Shown here in pieces: positions 7,920 through 15,583 of a stretch of 34,731 bases of DNA (the stretch's first letter is position 1; each line of letters opens with the position of its first letter). The stretch is from positions 1 through 34,731 of the forward strand of contig JAUIKU010000022.1 of the NCBI GenBank assembly GCA_030430675.1, read 5' to 3'. This stretch comes from Bacteroidia bacterium. GTDB taxonomy: Bacteria > Bacteroidota > Bacteroidia > Cytophagales > Cyclobacteriaceae. The notes under the pieces are model-generated. The model did no database searches and was not told where the DNA came from. It saw nothing but the letters and a program-made list of their open reading frames with translations. Position numbers and translations under genes: made by a program.

Positions 7920-8924
7920 TTGCTACCTTTAAATGTGGAATTTTTGGGAACACTTTGGGACGAGTTGGTCGGATTCCTGGGCATAGTACAGCTAATGGAA
8001 ATCCTGGACACGGGCGACTACAGTAAATTCAGAACTTATGACGGGATCACTTCCCTCATCTACCCGATCATTCCTCTGTTGCTTATCCTGGAACTGATAC
8101 TGGGCTTGATCTACAAAAAACCCCAGGCCAAAGTATACAAGGTAAATTTTCTGATATACATTTTCAATCGTTTTGCAGGCAGGTTCATCGCCATTGCCAT
8201 GGTTACCTATTGTATTGGCCTTTTTCAAAGATACGCGCCCTTTCAAACTACCCTTACCTGGTATTGGTTCATATACGGTTATGTGATCTGGGAGTTAGGA
8301 CACTTCATTTATCACTACCTGGGTCACAAAATTCGACTGTTCTGGTGCTTACATTCCACGCATCATGCACCGGAAGAAATGAATCTATCGGTCACTCATG
8401 CCCATTTTTTCCTGGAGGCGCCTTATGCAGATGTGATACGCACCACGGTATGCATCCTGTTGGGGGTACAGCCAGAGTTGTTATTTATCATCATGTTTGT
8501 TGACGGCACCTACGGGGCCTTCATTCATGTGGGTGAAAATATGCTTAAGGACGGCAAGCTGGGATTTCTCAACAAGATCATCCTTACACCCTCGCATCAC
8601 CGGGTGCACCATGCCCGCAATCCACTGTATATGGATCGCAATTTTTGCAACCTTCTCAACATTTGGGACAAGCTATTCGGCACTTTTCAGGATGAACAGC
8701 CATCCATTGACATTAAATATGGAATTACCCGAAAAATGAATTCGGGGAATTTCTTTGATGTATATTTTGGAGAGATCGTTGCCTTGTTCAAAGACGTTTA
8801 CCATGCGCCCGGACTAAAGAACAAACTGCTATACCTGGTGATGCCTCCCGGCTGGCATCATTCCGGGGCCCACCAAACCGCCAGGGTGGTGCGGAAAAAT
8901 TATTTGAAGGATAAAATGCAATAA
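7920..8924 (+). CDS. Sterol desaturase/fatty acid hydroxylase family membrane protein
   Basis: An integral membrane di-iron oxygenase of the fatty acid hydroxylase superfamily (PF04116). Numbering from a TTG start at 7920, the histidine clusters are HFIYHYLGH (H128, H132, H136), HSTHH (145-149), H160/H162 in THAH, and SHHRVHH (226-231), the expected metal-binding set. Several hydrophobic segments precede and separate them. The substrate is unknown; relatives hydroxylate or desaturate lipids, and some cleave ether lipids. Start is uncertain: in-frame stops at 7884 and 7902 leave TTG 7920, GTG 7935 or ATG 7995 as options, and the conserved-looking sequence before 7995 favours one of the two non-ATG codons. 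The 118-base gap before it shows no feature. It is convergent with the next gene. Confidence 0.8.
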   Translation: MLPLNVEFLGTLWDELVGFLGIVQLMEILDTGDYSKFRTYDGITSLIYPIIPLLLILELILGLIYKKPQAKVYKVNFLIYIFNRFAGRFIAIAMVTYCIGLFQRYAPFQTTLTWYWFIYGYVIWELGHFIYHYLGHKIRLFWCLHSTHHAPEEMNLSVTHAHFFLEAPYADVIRTTVCILLGVQPELLFIIMFVDGTYGAFIHVGENMLKDGKLGFLNKIILTPSHHRVHHARNPLYMDRNFCNLLNIWDKLFGTFQDEQPSIDIKYGITRKMNSGNFFDVYFGEIVALFKDVYHAPGLKNKLLYLVMPPGWHHSGAHQTARVVRKNYLKDKMQ

Positions 8925-8945
8925 GCACCCCACAATTAACCCCAT

Positions 8946-9593
8946 TTATTTTAATCTGGGTAGTGTCAATCCGTATAACACCGCTATAATTCGAATCAGC
9001 ACAACTAACAGAATGGAAATCAATAAATTCCAATCCCTGAGAACATACGGCTCCAGTAGCAGATAGCAACCGGCACCAGCCAGGCAGGCAGTGGCATATA
9101 TTTCCTTTCTGAAGATCACCGGCATTTCGTTGGTTAAGGTATCTCGAATTACACCACCCATCACCCCGGTAAACATACCCATGATGGCAGCTACCTCCGG
9201 CTGAACCCCCAGGTCCTGTGCCTTCTCCACCCCCAATACGGTAAAAAAAGCTATGCCCAGACTGTCAAATAACATCAAGGTCTTTTTTAACCTGAAAACC
9301 ACTTTATGCAAAATGAATGTAGTTAACACTCCCAGCAGAATGGCATATAAAAAAGCAGTGTCGCCTATCCAAACCAACGGATAGCTATTGAGCAACACAT
9401 CTCTCAGGGTCCCGCCACCGATGGCGGTTAAGAACCCCGTGAAAGTAGCGGCAAACCAATCCGGTTCCTTTCCCTTCAGGGCAAGTGCACCGGAAATAGC
9501 AAAAAAATAAGTGCCGAGTAATTCAAAAATATACTGTATTTCCAAGGGTTCCGATCGATCAGGCCAAGCGAGAATATTAAAATAGTTGAGCAA
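8946..9593 (-). CDS. UPF0126/TRIC-like membrane protein (YicG/YadS type)
   Basis: A 215-residue membrane protein with about seven helices arranged as an internal duplication. The two half-repeats carry the hallmark glycine/arginine motifs IGGGTLRDVL (residues 58-67) and MGGVIRDTL (145-153). This is the UPF0126 pattern, a family structurally related to trimeric intracellular cation channels and in E. coli implicated in glycine transport (YicG). Length matches the family (about 205 residues). Transported solute here cannot be read from sequence. It is divergent from the Rrf2 regulator across a 106-base gap and convergent with the hydroxylase gene, so it is probably monocistronic. Confidence 0.88.
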   Translation of the reverse strand: MLNYFNILAWPDRSEPLEIQYIFELLGTYFFAISGALALKGKEPDWFAATFTGFLTAIGGGTLRDVLLNSYPLVWIGDTAFLYAILLGVLTTFILHKVVFRLKKTLMLFDSLGIAFFTVLGVEKAQDLGVQPEVAAIMGMFTGVMGGVIRDTLTNEMPVIFRKEIYATACLAGAGCYLLLEPYVLRDWNLLISILLVVLIRIIAVLYGLTLPRLK

Positions 9594-9650
9594 TTTATAA
9601 ATTCTGAATTTAACTGATCTTAACCGGTATTAAATTATATATAGGATAAT

Positions 9651-9682
9651 TTTGTCCGACTTAATAAAAGTGGCTATCTTTA
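9651..9682 (+). promoter_or_regulatory. Bacteroidota-type promoter of the Rrf2 gene
   Basis: TTTG (9651-9654) and TATCTTTA (9675-9682) are separated by 20 bases, which fits the -33/-7 architecture closely, with one mismatch in the last base of the -7 box. Transcription would start near 9689, leaving a leader of only about 11 bases before the ATG at 9700. The TTTTGTCC overlapping the -33 box could also be part of an autoregulatory site. Confidence 0.5.
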
Positions 9683-9699
9683 CTGCAAAACAACACACT

Positions 9700-10134
9700 A
9701 TGTTTTCAAAAGCCTGCGAATATGCCATTCGGGCCACCATATATGTGGCTATGCGATCACTTCAGGACCAATGCACCAACCTGAAGGCATTAGCGGAGGA
9801 AATTGGGTCTCCGGTAGCCTTCACAGCTAAAATCATGCAGCAATTGGTAAAGCACAATATTGTGTATTCGGTAATGGGGCCCACTGGTGGGTTCCAGATA
9901 GAGAAACGAAGGGTCCACAAGATAAAATTAAGCATGATTGTAAATGCCATCGATGGCGATGCCATATATCAAGGTTGTGGCCTGGGGTTAGAAGCTTGTA
10001 ACGCACTTGAGCCCTGCCCGGTGCACGATAAATTTGCCAAAATACGGGATGACCTAAAGCAAATGCTGGAAACTACCAGCATCTACGAACTGGCTACAGG
10101 ACTGGAGGTTGGCATGACATACTTAAAGAGGTAA
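9700..10134 (+). CDS. Rrf2-family Fe-S transcriptional regulator
   Basis: A 144-residue winged-helix regulator. The ATG at 9700 gives the typical start MFSKACEYAIRATIYVA; an upstream in-frame TTG at 9652 lies inside the promoter and is rejected. The recognition helix region (LKALAEEIGSPVAFTAKIMQ) and the wing (GPTGGFQIEK) are standard for Rrf2. Three cysteines at 93, 100 and 106 form C-X6-C-X5-C in the cluster loop, one residue longer in the first gap than the C-X5-C-X5-C of IscR and NsrR, so an Fe-S cluster is expected. It sits directly before an operon rich in NO-related proteins, which favours an NsrR-like role sensing NO or oxygen, but IscR-like Fe-S control cannot be excluded. Confidence 0.87.
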   Translation: MFSKACEYAIRATIYVAMRSLQDQCTNLKALAEEIGSPVAFTAKIMQQLVKHNIVYSVMGPTGGFQIEKRRVHKIKLSMIVNAIDGDAIYQGCGLGLEACNALEPCPVHDKFAKIRDDLKQMLETTSIYELATGLEVGMTYLKR

Positions 10135-10180
10135 ATTTTTATCTACATATAAGACAAAAAGATCCTAAACTCTTTGATAA

Positions 10181-11998
10181 GTGATTTTAAAACGATTAAT
10201 ACTACTTCTTTTCCTAGTAACCCCCGTAAGCTTAGCCGCCCAGGCCCGTGTTGTTGATACCGAAGATTGGTGGCTTAGCCCGGGGGTATTAGGGACTCTG
10301 GTCTTGGTGGTCCTGGTATTGGCCATTGCTGTTCTTATTATTATTAGCCGGTTGAATAACTATATCAACCAATTGAATCACAAAAAACAGCTGAGACAAA
10401 AACTTGCTTTCAGCCAGTATCTGGTCAACCTGGACCAGGGTGAAATTGACCTAATTCTGGAAGAACGCAAACGGGCCCTGAAATACAAACTCAGTGGTAC
10501 CGAGCTAGGCGCTGATGGAGGTGCGGTAGATGAGCGGGGGTTGATTCAAAATGTTACCGATGAACCCGATAACCCTATAGTCGATGAGAAAAAGCGGGTT
10601 GCCGAATCGCTGGAAACACCACCCGCTCTTAAAAAGCTGATTATTTTCTATCTGGGTGCGGCTGTGTTCTGGTTGATATTTGGCACCACAGTGGGTCAGT
10701 ATCTCGGTATGAAATTCATCTGGCCTGAACTGGACAGCATTTCCTGGCTTTCTTTCGGTCGTTTGCGCCCGGTTCATACCAATGCGGTATTCTGGGGTTG
10801 GGCCTCTCTGGCCATGTTTGGACTGGGTTACTTTGTAATTACCCGCACCAATAACACTAACATTTATAATCCCAAATTGGGATGGTACGCCCTGGTATTG
10901 ATCAATCTTGCAGTGTTAACAGGCACGCTTTGTCTGATGGGAGGCATCAATAACGGAGGTGCAGAATACCGCGAATATACCTGGCCGGTGATGGGGCTTT
11001 TCGCAATGGGGCTCATCACCAACTTCTGGAATTTTTATAAGACTATTGCCAATCGCAGGATCTCAGAAATATACATTTCCAACTGGTACATTTTGGGCGC
11101 TTTGCTCTGGACCATGGTGCTGGTGATCATTGGATATTTGCCCTTTTACCAGAATGGTTTAGGTGAAACCGTGATCCAGGGATACTACATGCACCAGGGT
11201 GTGGGCATGTGGTTTATGACATTTACCCTGGGTCTGATCTACTATTATCTGCCCTCAAGCCTCAACAAACCGATCTATTCTTATTCATTGGGTGTACTGG
11301 CTTTTTGGACACAGATGCTGTTTTATACCATGATAGGAACACACCATTTTGTTTTCAGTCCCCTACCCTGGTGGCTGCAAACGGTGGCCATTGTCTTCAG
11401 TGCCGGGATGTTCATTCCAGTGGTGGCGGGTACCACCAATTTCCTGTTGACCATGAAAGGCAGCTTTCATCAAATTTCTAAAAGTTACGTTCTGCCTTTC
11501 TTTCTGGTGGGGGTGGTATTTTACTTTGTTGGCTCTACCCAAGGCAGCTTTCAGGCATTCCGCTTTACCAATTACATCTGGCATTTTACTGATTTTAATG
11601 TGGCTCATTCACATATGACCATGTACGGTATTATCACATTCATGCTATGGGCTTGCATTTATGCCCTACTACCCCGGATCACCGGTAAGGAACCACACCA
11701 GCTCTTGGTGGGGGCTCATTTCTGGCTGGCCTTTATCGGTTTGTTCGCCTACATGATTTCCCTGATGGCTGGTGGCACTCTTAAAGGATTGGGTTGGGTG
11801 GAAGGTCTGCCTTTCATCGAATCGGTGGTTATGATGAAACAATATTGGGTGTCTCGGGCTATCGGTGGCAGCCTCATGTTTCTCTCCCACCTGCTTTTCG
11901 CTTATAACTTTTACCTGATGGTCAGGCCAAAGACCACCGACTTAAACACCGAAGTGAAATACGGGTCTGGTCTAAAGGAAACACCGGCATATGCTTAA
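10181..11998 (+). CDS. Divergent CcoN-like heme-copper oxidase catalytic subunit with N-terminal extension
   Basis: A 605-residue membrane protein starting at GTG 10181 (signal-like MILKRLILLLFLV). Residues 1-150 are an extension not found in ordinary CcoN (about 475 residues): one extra helix (35-57) and a charged linker. The C-family oxidase core follows, with FGRLRPVHTNAV (H199, low-spin haem), H338 (CuB), the cross-linking tyrosine equivalent Y382 exactly 44 residues after H338 as in cbb3 oxidases, GTHH (H388, H389, CuB) and AHSH (H476, H478, high- and low-spin haem). The cbb3 glutamate in the STFEGPM region is replaced by GSTQGSFQ, and the helix X context AHSHMTMYG resembles NorB. It reduces O2, or possibly NO, at the inner membrane. 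It overlaps the next gene by 8 bases. Confidence 0.85.
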   Translation: MILKRLILLLFLVTPVSLAAQARVVDTEDWWLSPGVLGTLVLVVLVLAIAVLIIISRLNNYINQLNHKKQLRQKLAFSQYLVNLDQGEIDLILEERKRALKYKLSGTELGADGGAVDERGLIQNVTDEPDNPIVDEKKRVAESLETPPALKKLIIFYLGAAVFWLIFGTTVGQYLGMKFIWPELDSISWLSFGRLRPVHTNAVFWGWASLAMFGLGYFVITRTNNTNIYNPKLGWYALVLINLAVLTGTLCLMGGINNGGAEYREYTWPVMGLFAMGLITNFWNFYKTIANRRISEIYISNWYILGALLWTMVLVIIGYLPFYQNGLGETVIQGYYMHQGVGMWFMTFTLGLIYYYLPSSLNKPIYSYSLGVLAFWTQMLFYTMIGTHHFVFSPLPWWLQTVAIVFSAGMFIPVVAGTTNFLLTMKGSFHQISKSYVLPFFLVGVVFYFVGSTQGSFQAFRFTNYIWHFTDFNVAHSHMTMYGIITFMLWACIYALLPRITGKEPHQLLVGAHFWLAFIGLFAYMISLMAGGTLKGLGWVEGLPFIESVVMMKQYWVSRAIGGSLMFLSHLLFAYNFYLMVRPKTTDLNTEVKYGSGLKETPAYA

Positions 11999-12998
11999 CC
12001 TTCATACAGACCATAGAAGTTTAGTTACCATCTCCTTGCTGGGGTTCCTGATACTCAGCCTGGGGGTAGCAGTTTTACCCGCCTACCAATCACAGAATAA
12101 TACGGAACCCCTACCCCAAATGGAGCCTATGAGTGAAGCGGAAATACGGGGACTCCGCATTTTCATCCGGGAGGGATGCGTGGCCTGCCATACTCAGCAG
12201 GTACGAAACATAGAAATGGACCAAACCTGGGGCAGCAGGCCGTCGATCCCCTCTGACTATTATTACAGTAAGCAACGTATGGGGTTTTGGCAACAATCGC
12301 CCTCCGTGCTGGGGAGCGAACGCACCGGCCCGGATCTGACCAACGCCGGAATGCGTCAACCAAGTATAGACTGGCATTTGTTGCACCTCTACAATCCCCG
12401 CATAGTGGTTCCCGAATCCATCATGCCCTCCTACCCCTGGTTATTTGAAGATAAGATCAACCCGGCAAAGGAAGAAAAAACATTGACCATACCAGCGGAA
12501 TTCAAGGAACAGGGAGTCGAAATTGTTCCCAGGCGGGCAGCCCTGGATTTGGTGGCCTATCTGCAATCGCTCAAACAGGCTCCCCTTGCCAGCCAACAGC
12601 CAGAATTCATACAATCCACCCACAAGAAATTGGAAGCCTCCCAGAACTCCGTTAACCAGGACCTGCCATCTTTACCAGATGGTAAGAATCTTTACCTGGC
12701 CACTTGTTCGGCCTGTCACCAGGCAGATGGATCTGGTGTGCCGGGAGCATTTCCTGCATTAGCTGGAAGTGCGGTAATAAACAATCAGGATCCGCAAATG
12801 CTCATACGAATTGTTTTGCAGGGTTATGACGCCCGCCCCGATTTTGCACAAATGCCGGGGTTCGCCGATCAACTGAGCGATGAGGAAATCGCCGCCATTA
12901 TCAATTATGAACGCAGTAGCTGGGATAACAATGCCCCTGCGGTTACTGTGTATGATGTAAAAAATATCAGAGAAAGTATTATGAATCAAACCCCCTAA
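11991..12998 (+). CDS. CcoO-like cytochrome c subunit fused to a second cytochrome c domain
   Basis: A 335-residue membrane-anchored dihaem protein. A single N-terminal helix (about residues 10-32) is followed by a CcoO-like domain: REGCVACHTQQVR (C63, C66, H67), SERTGPDLTNAG and VVPESIMPSY (axial M145), all characteristic of CcoO. After a linker, residues about 228-310 form a separate class I cytochrome c with CSACH (C239, C242, H243) and AQMPGF (axial M288). The protein would take electrons from the periplasmic pool and pass them to the CcoN-like subunit. A normal cbb3 operon would also have a dihaem CcoP; here the extra haem domain is attached to CcoO instead. The gene overlaps the oxidase gene and abuts the next small gene by 2 bases. 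Confidence 0.88.
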   Translation: MLNLHTDHRSLVTISLLGFLILSLGVAVLPAYQSQNNTEPLPQMEPMSEAEIRGLRIFIREGCVACHTQQVRNIEMDQTWGSRPSIPSDYYYSKQRMGFWQQSPSVLGSERTGPDLTNAGMRQPSIDWHLLHLYNPRIVVPESIMPSYPWLFEDKINPAKEEKTLTIPAEFKEQGVEIVPRRAALDLVAYLQSLKQAPLASQQPEFIQSTHKKLEASQNSVNQDLPSLPDGKNLYLATCSACHQADGSGVPGAFPALAGSAVINNQDPQMLIRIVLQGYDARPDFAQMPGFADQLSDEEIAAIINYERSSWDNNAPAVTVYDVKNIRESIMNQTP

Positions 12999-13000
12999 AT

Positions 13001-13237
13001 ATGGAAAACCCAGAAAATTATTTACCCAGTTTAATTACCGAAACACCCATGGAGGGCCGGGAACTAGCCATTAAATTGGCCAGGAAATCCATAGCGGCTA
13101 TTCAAACCGATGGCGAAGTGAGGAAAAGGCTCAGGGACAATTATGCCAATGATACCAAGCAGTTGATCGCTTCCGCCCAGGTAATTGCTACCGAATTTCA
13201 AACTATTGCTGCTGCAAACAACTACTGGAAGGAATGA
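13001..13237 (+). CDS. Small hypothetical protein (78 residues)
   Basis: A short soluble, mostly helical protein (ELAIKLARKSIAAIQ and a helix around residues 52-72) with no signal peptide, membrane helix, cysteine or recognised motif. It is placed between the cytochrome subunit (2-base gap) and the next gene (4-base overlap ATGA), so translation is coupled and the gene is likely genuine. A role as an assembly or accessory factor of the oxidase is inferred only from position. Confidence 0.55.
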   Translation: MENPENYLPSLITETPMEGRELAIKLARKSIAAIQTDGEVRKRLRDNYANDTKQLIASAQVIATEFQTIAAANNYWKE

Positions 13238-13527
13238 AGAAAATCAGCCTTGTAATAGTATGCTATCTAGCTAGCACTGCCAGGTCCTGGGCCTGTAAAC
13301 TTTGCAGTAAAAATCAGCCTGAACCGTTGCAAAACATCACGCACGGAGCAGGTCCGCAGAGTGACTGGGATTATCTGATCATTATCGTGGGCATTATTAT
13401 TGTTTCTGTTACACTTTTTTACAGTCTCAGACTCCTGATCAGGCCAGGAGAAAAAGTCTCCGGCCACATCAAGAACATTGTGGTAAATGAAGGACGAATG
13501 TTCAAACAACCCGGCCAAGCTGTGTGA
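13234..13527 (+). CDS. Small single-helix membrane protein with periplasmic CxxC
   Basis: A 97-residue protein. The N-terminus is a signal-like segment (MKKISLVIVCYLAS) followed by ACKLCSKNQPEP, a CxxC pair that would face the periplasm. A strong membrane helix lies at about residues 45-67 (YLIIIVGIIIVSVTLFYSL), and the last 25 residues are basic and probably cytoplasmic. No family was recognised. It could be a small subunit in the manner of CcoQ, or a metal or thiol factor for haem/copper insertion. Start overlaps the preceding stop codon by 4 bases, which supports co-translation in the oxidase operon. Confidence 0.6.
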   Translation: MKKISLVIVCYLASTARSWACKLCSKNQPEPLQNITHGAGPQSDWDYLIIIVGIIIVSVTLFYSLRLLIRPGEKVSGHIKNIVVNEGRMFKQPGQAV

Positions 13528-13550
13528 TGCTGGCCCTGTAAATAACCACC

Positions 13551-14003
13551 ATGACAGTAACTAGAAAAATAGCTGAATGCATAGAAAACAGTCGAACCGT
13601 CAAAGTTTACCTGGACGATGAAAAACAGCCCTTTGCTGAGTTTCGGCCACCGGTAAAGTTTGTTTTGGATACCACCAAAATACCAGATGGTAAACACCGG
13701 CTTAAGATAGTGGCCAAATCCTCCAATAACCTGGAAGGCATAAAAGAAATACCCTTTGAGGTACGCAATGGGCCGGAAATAACTGTAGTGGGACTAAAGC
13801 CCAACGAAGTGGTGGAAGACCAGCTGGCACTTACGCTTAATGCCTATGGCAGTGAAACCAGAGGTGAATTTGTGGTGACCGGTTCTGAGACACCAAAAGG
13901 CATACCGGCCTGGGTCTGGGCCATGGTGATTGCCTTTATTGGATTTGCTCTTTTTTATTTTATCATGTATTCCACACAAGAATTCTATAATTCCTTTTTC
14001 TAA
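13551..14003 (+). CDS. Accessory protein with Ig-like domain and C-terminal membrane anchor
   Basis: A 150-residue protein. Residues about 15-75 have the strand pattern of an Ig-like fold (VKVYLDDEKQPFAEF, then TTKIPDGKHRLKIVAKS), followed by a linker with further strands and a single C-terminal helix at about 118-138 (PAWVWAMVIAFIGFALFYFI). There is no N-terminal signal peptide, so topology is not obvious. The Pro-Ala-Trp entry to the helix is reminiscent of the helix of CcoP, but no haem motif is present. It sits between the small membrane protein and the haemoglobin gene, sharing one base with the latter. A structural oxidase subunit is the most economical guess. Confidence 0.6.
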   Translation: MTVTRKIAECIENSRTVKVYLDDEKQPFAEFRPPVKFVLDTTKIPDGKHRLKIVAKSSNNLEGIKEIPFEVRNGPEITVVGLKPNEVVEDQLALTLNAYGSETRGEFVVTGSETPKGIPAWVWAMVIAFIGFALFYFIMYSTQEFYNSFF

Positions 14004-14398
14004 TGGAAAACCAACAAGATATCGAACAACTGGACCATATCAGGCTTATGGTAGACAGCTTCTACAGCAAAGTGCGGGAAGATGAATTGCTGGCACCTGT
14101 TTTCAATCAACGAATCGCTGACAAATGGCCTCAGCACCTGGAAAAAATGTATCGCTTCTGGCAGACGGTATTACTGGGTGACCATACCTATTTTGGCAGC
14201 CCCTTCCTACCCCATGCCAAATTGCCTGTTGATAAAATTCATTTTGACCGCTGGCTGGAGTTGTTTAATGATACTATTGATGAACACTTCCAGGGAGAAA
14301 AAGCCCGGGAAGCCCGATGGCGCGCCGAAAAAATGGCTGAAATGTTCTATCACAAAATTCAGTACAACCGAAATAACCCTTCAAAAACACTACTATGA
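14003..14398 (+). CDS. Group III truncated haemoglobin
   Basis: A 131-residue cytoplasmic globin of the 2/2 type. The family pattern is clear: VDSFYSKVREDELLAPVFN (Tyr B10 at 21, Phe CD1 at 34), RFWQTVLLGDHTYFGSP, then PHAKLPVDKIHFDRWLELF, where H71 is the likely proximal haem ligand and W84 the G8 tryptophan. Members such as Campylobacter Ctb bind O2 and NO and are induced by nitrosative stress. Its place between oxidase subunits and the RIC gene, with a 1-base overlap upstream and a 4-base overlap downstream, argues for NO or O2 handling in the same response. Confidence 0.9.
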   Translation: MENQQDIEQLDHIRLMVDSFYSKVREDELLAPVFNQRIADKWPQHLEKMYRFWQTVLLGDHTYFGSPFLPHAKLPVDKIHFDRWLELFNDTIDEHFQGEKAREARWRAEKMAEMFYHKIQYNRNNPSKTLL

Positions 14399-14835
14399 GT
14401 AAACCCGATAATAATACCGAGGTTGCCGTCTGGGATACTTTCGTCTACAAAGCAGATGGCAGTGTGATGCATTTTGACATTTTGGTACCAACCCATGTTA
14501 ATGATAAGCAGAAGATTTTCAGATACGGAAAAGATTATGTCAAAAGTAAAGGAGAAACATCGGCAGCAATAGATACATCCCATTGCCAATTCTGTCACGT
14601 GGAATCACCTGGTGCCGAAGTAGAACACGCCATCTCAAAACAGGGCCACTATATTCTGGAAATGGAAGACATTCCCCGGGAACTTCCTATGGACCCTACC
14701 CGTAGGGACATGGTTCTGTACCTGAAGGCACACTTTGAAAAATACCGGTTTGCCAATTTTTCAGGGGTTGGCTCAGAAGAATTACGACATCTGTTACAGG
14801 TGGAGCAACAAACCAGGAATGGCACCTCAAAGTAA
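14395..14835 (+). CDS. DUF2024 family protein with C-terminal extension
   Basis: A 146-residue soluble protein. Residues 10-90 match DUF2024 (EVAVWDTFVYKADGSVMHFDILVP, then a CQFCH motif near residues 64-68 and GHYILEME). DUF2024 proteins are usually under 100 residues; this one has about 50 extra residues (MDPTRRDMVLYLKAHFEKYRF and onward) that look helical. The CxxCH sequence resembles a haem c site, but there is no signal peptide, so metal binding in the cytoplasm is more likely. Function of the family is unknown. The gene overlaps the globin stop codon and is 22 bases before the RIC gene. Confidence 0.8.
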   Translation: MSKPDNNTEVAVWDTFVYKADGSVMHFDILVPTHVNDKQKIFRYGKDYVKSKGETSAAIDTSHCQFCHVESPGAEVEHAISKQGHYILEMEDIPRELPMDPTRRDMVLYLKAHFEKYRFANFSGVGSEELRHLLQVEQQTRNGTSK

Positions 14836-14857
14836 TTAACAAACAAAGTATAATGTC

Positions 14858-15583
14858 ATGAACAATTTAATAGATAAAACAATTGGTGAAATAGTAGCGG
14901 AAGATTATCGGGCTGCCACTGTTTTTCAACAGCATGGTATAGATTTTTGCTGTAATGGCCACCGAAATTTTTCAGAGGTCTGTTCCAACAAGAGCATTGA
15001 CCCGGAGGAGCTGGTAGAACAGATAGACCTGGCTAAACAAGAAGTGACAGGAAATATGCCGGAGTTTAAGTTCTGGCCACTGGACCTGTTAATAGATTAC
15101 ATAGAAAAGAAACACCACCGCTATGTGGAAAGCAAAATACCTGTCCTGAAGGAGTACCTCCAAAAGATATCTCACAAACATGGAGCGCAACACCCCGAAC
15201 TGTTGCAAATAGCCAGACTATTCGATTTTTCAGCAGGTGAACTAACGGCTCATATGAAAAAGGAAGAGTTCATTTTATTTCCCCATATCAGAAAAATGGT
15301 CAAAGCTGAATCTAGCAGTTTACCACTGGCATCACCTCAGTTTGGCACGGTGGTGAGTCCTATCCAGGCCATGATGCAGGAACATGATAATGAAGGGAGA
15401 AGGTTTTACGAAATCAACCAGCTAAGCAATCATTATTTGCCACCCGAGGATGCTTGTAACACTTACCAGGTCACTTATCATTCCTTGAGAGAGTTTGAAA
15501 ATGACTTGCATCTTCACATCCACCTGGAAAACAACATTTTATTTCCCAGGGCAATTGAGATGGAAAAAGCACTAAACCTATGA
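14858..15583 (+). CDS. ric: RIC/ScdA/YtfE-type iron-sulfur cluster repair di-iron protein
   Basis: A 241-residue cytoplasmic protein with the two-part RIC architecture. The ScdA_N domain includes TVFQQHGIDFCCNGH with the vicinal cysteines C31-C32. The hemerythrin-like four-helix domain from about residue 72 carries the di-iron ligands: KKHHRYV (H86/H87), H132 with KKEEF acidic residues, FPHIR (H143), QEHDNEG (H176), and HIHLENNILFP near the end. RIC proteins restore Fe-S clusters damaged by NO or peroxide, and expression is commonly controlled by NO-sensing regulators. Length agrees with the family. Its stop overlaps the next hemerythrin-like gene by 4 bases. Confidence 0.93.
   Translation: MNNLIDKTIGEIVAEDYRAATVFQQHGIDFCCNGHRNFSEVCSNKSIDPEELVEQIDLAKQEVTGNMPEFKFWPLDLLIDYIEKKHHRYVESKIPVLKEYLQKISHKHGAQHPELLQIARLFDFSAGELTAHMKKEEFILFPHIRKMVKAESSSLPLASPQFGTVVSPIQAMMQEHDNEGRRFYEINQLSNHYLPPEDACNTYQVTYHSLREFENDLHLHIHLENNILFPRAIEMEKALNL

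Noticed and set aside
9652-9699. Upstream TTG start for the Rrf2 gene
   Set aside because: It lies within the promoter elements, and the family starts at MFSKACEYA.
10181-11998. Direct assignment of the oxidase subunit as NorB nitric oxide reductase
   Set aside because: The helix VI glutamate of NorB is absent, the FGRLRPVHT motif is CcoN-like and the cbb3 cross-link tyrosine position is conserved. NO reduction remains a hypothesis from context only.
14580-14604. CxxCH in the DUF2024 protein as a cytochrome c haem site
   Set aside because: The protein has no signal peptide or membrane helix, and haem c attachment occurs in the periplasm; the motif sits in the DUF2024 cysteine/histidine region.
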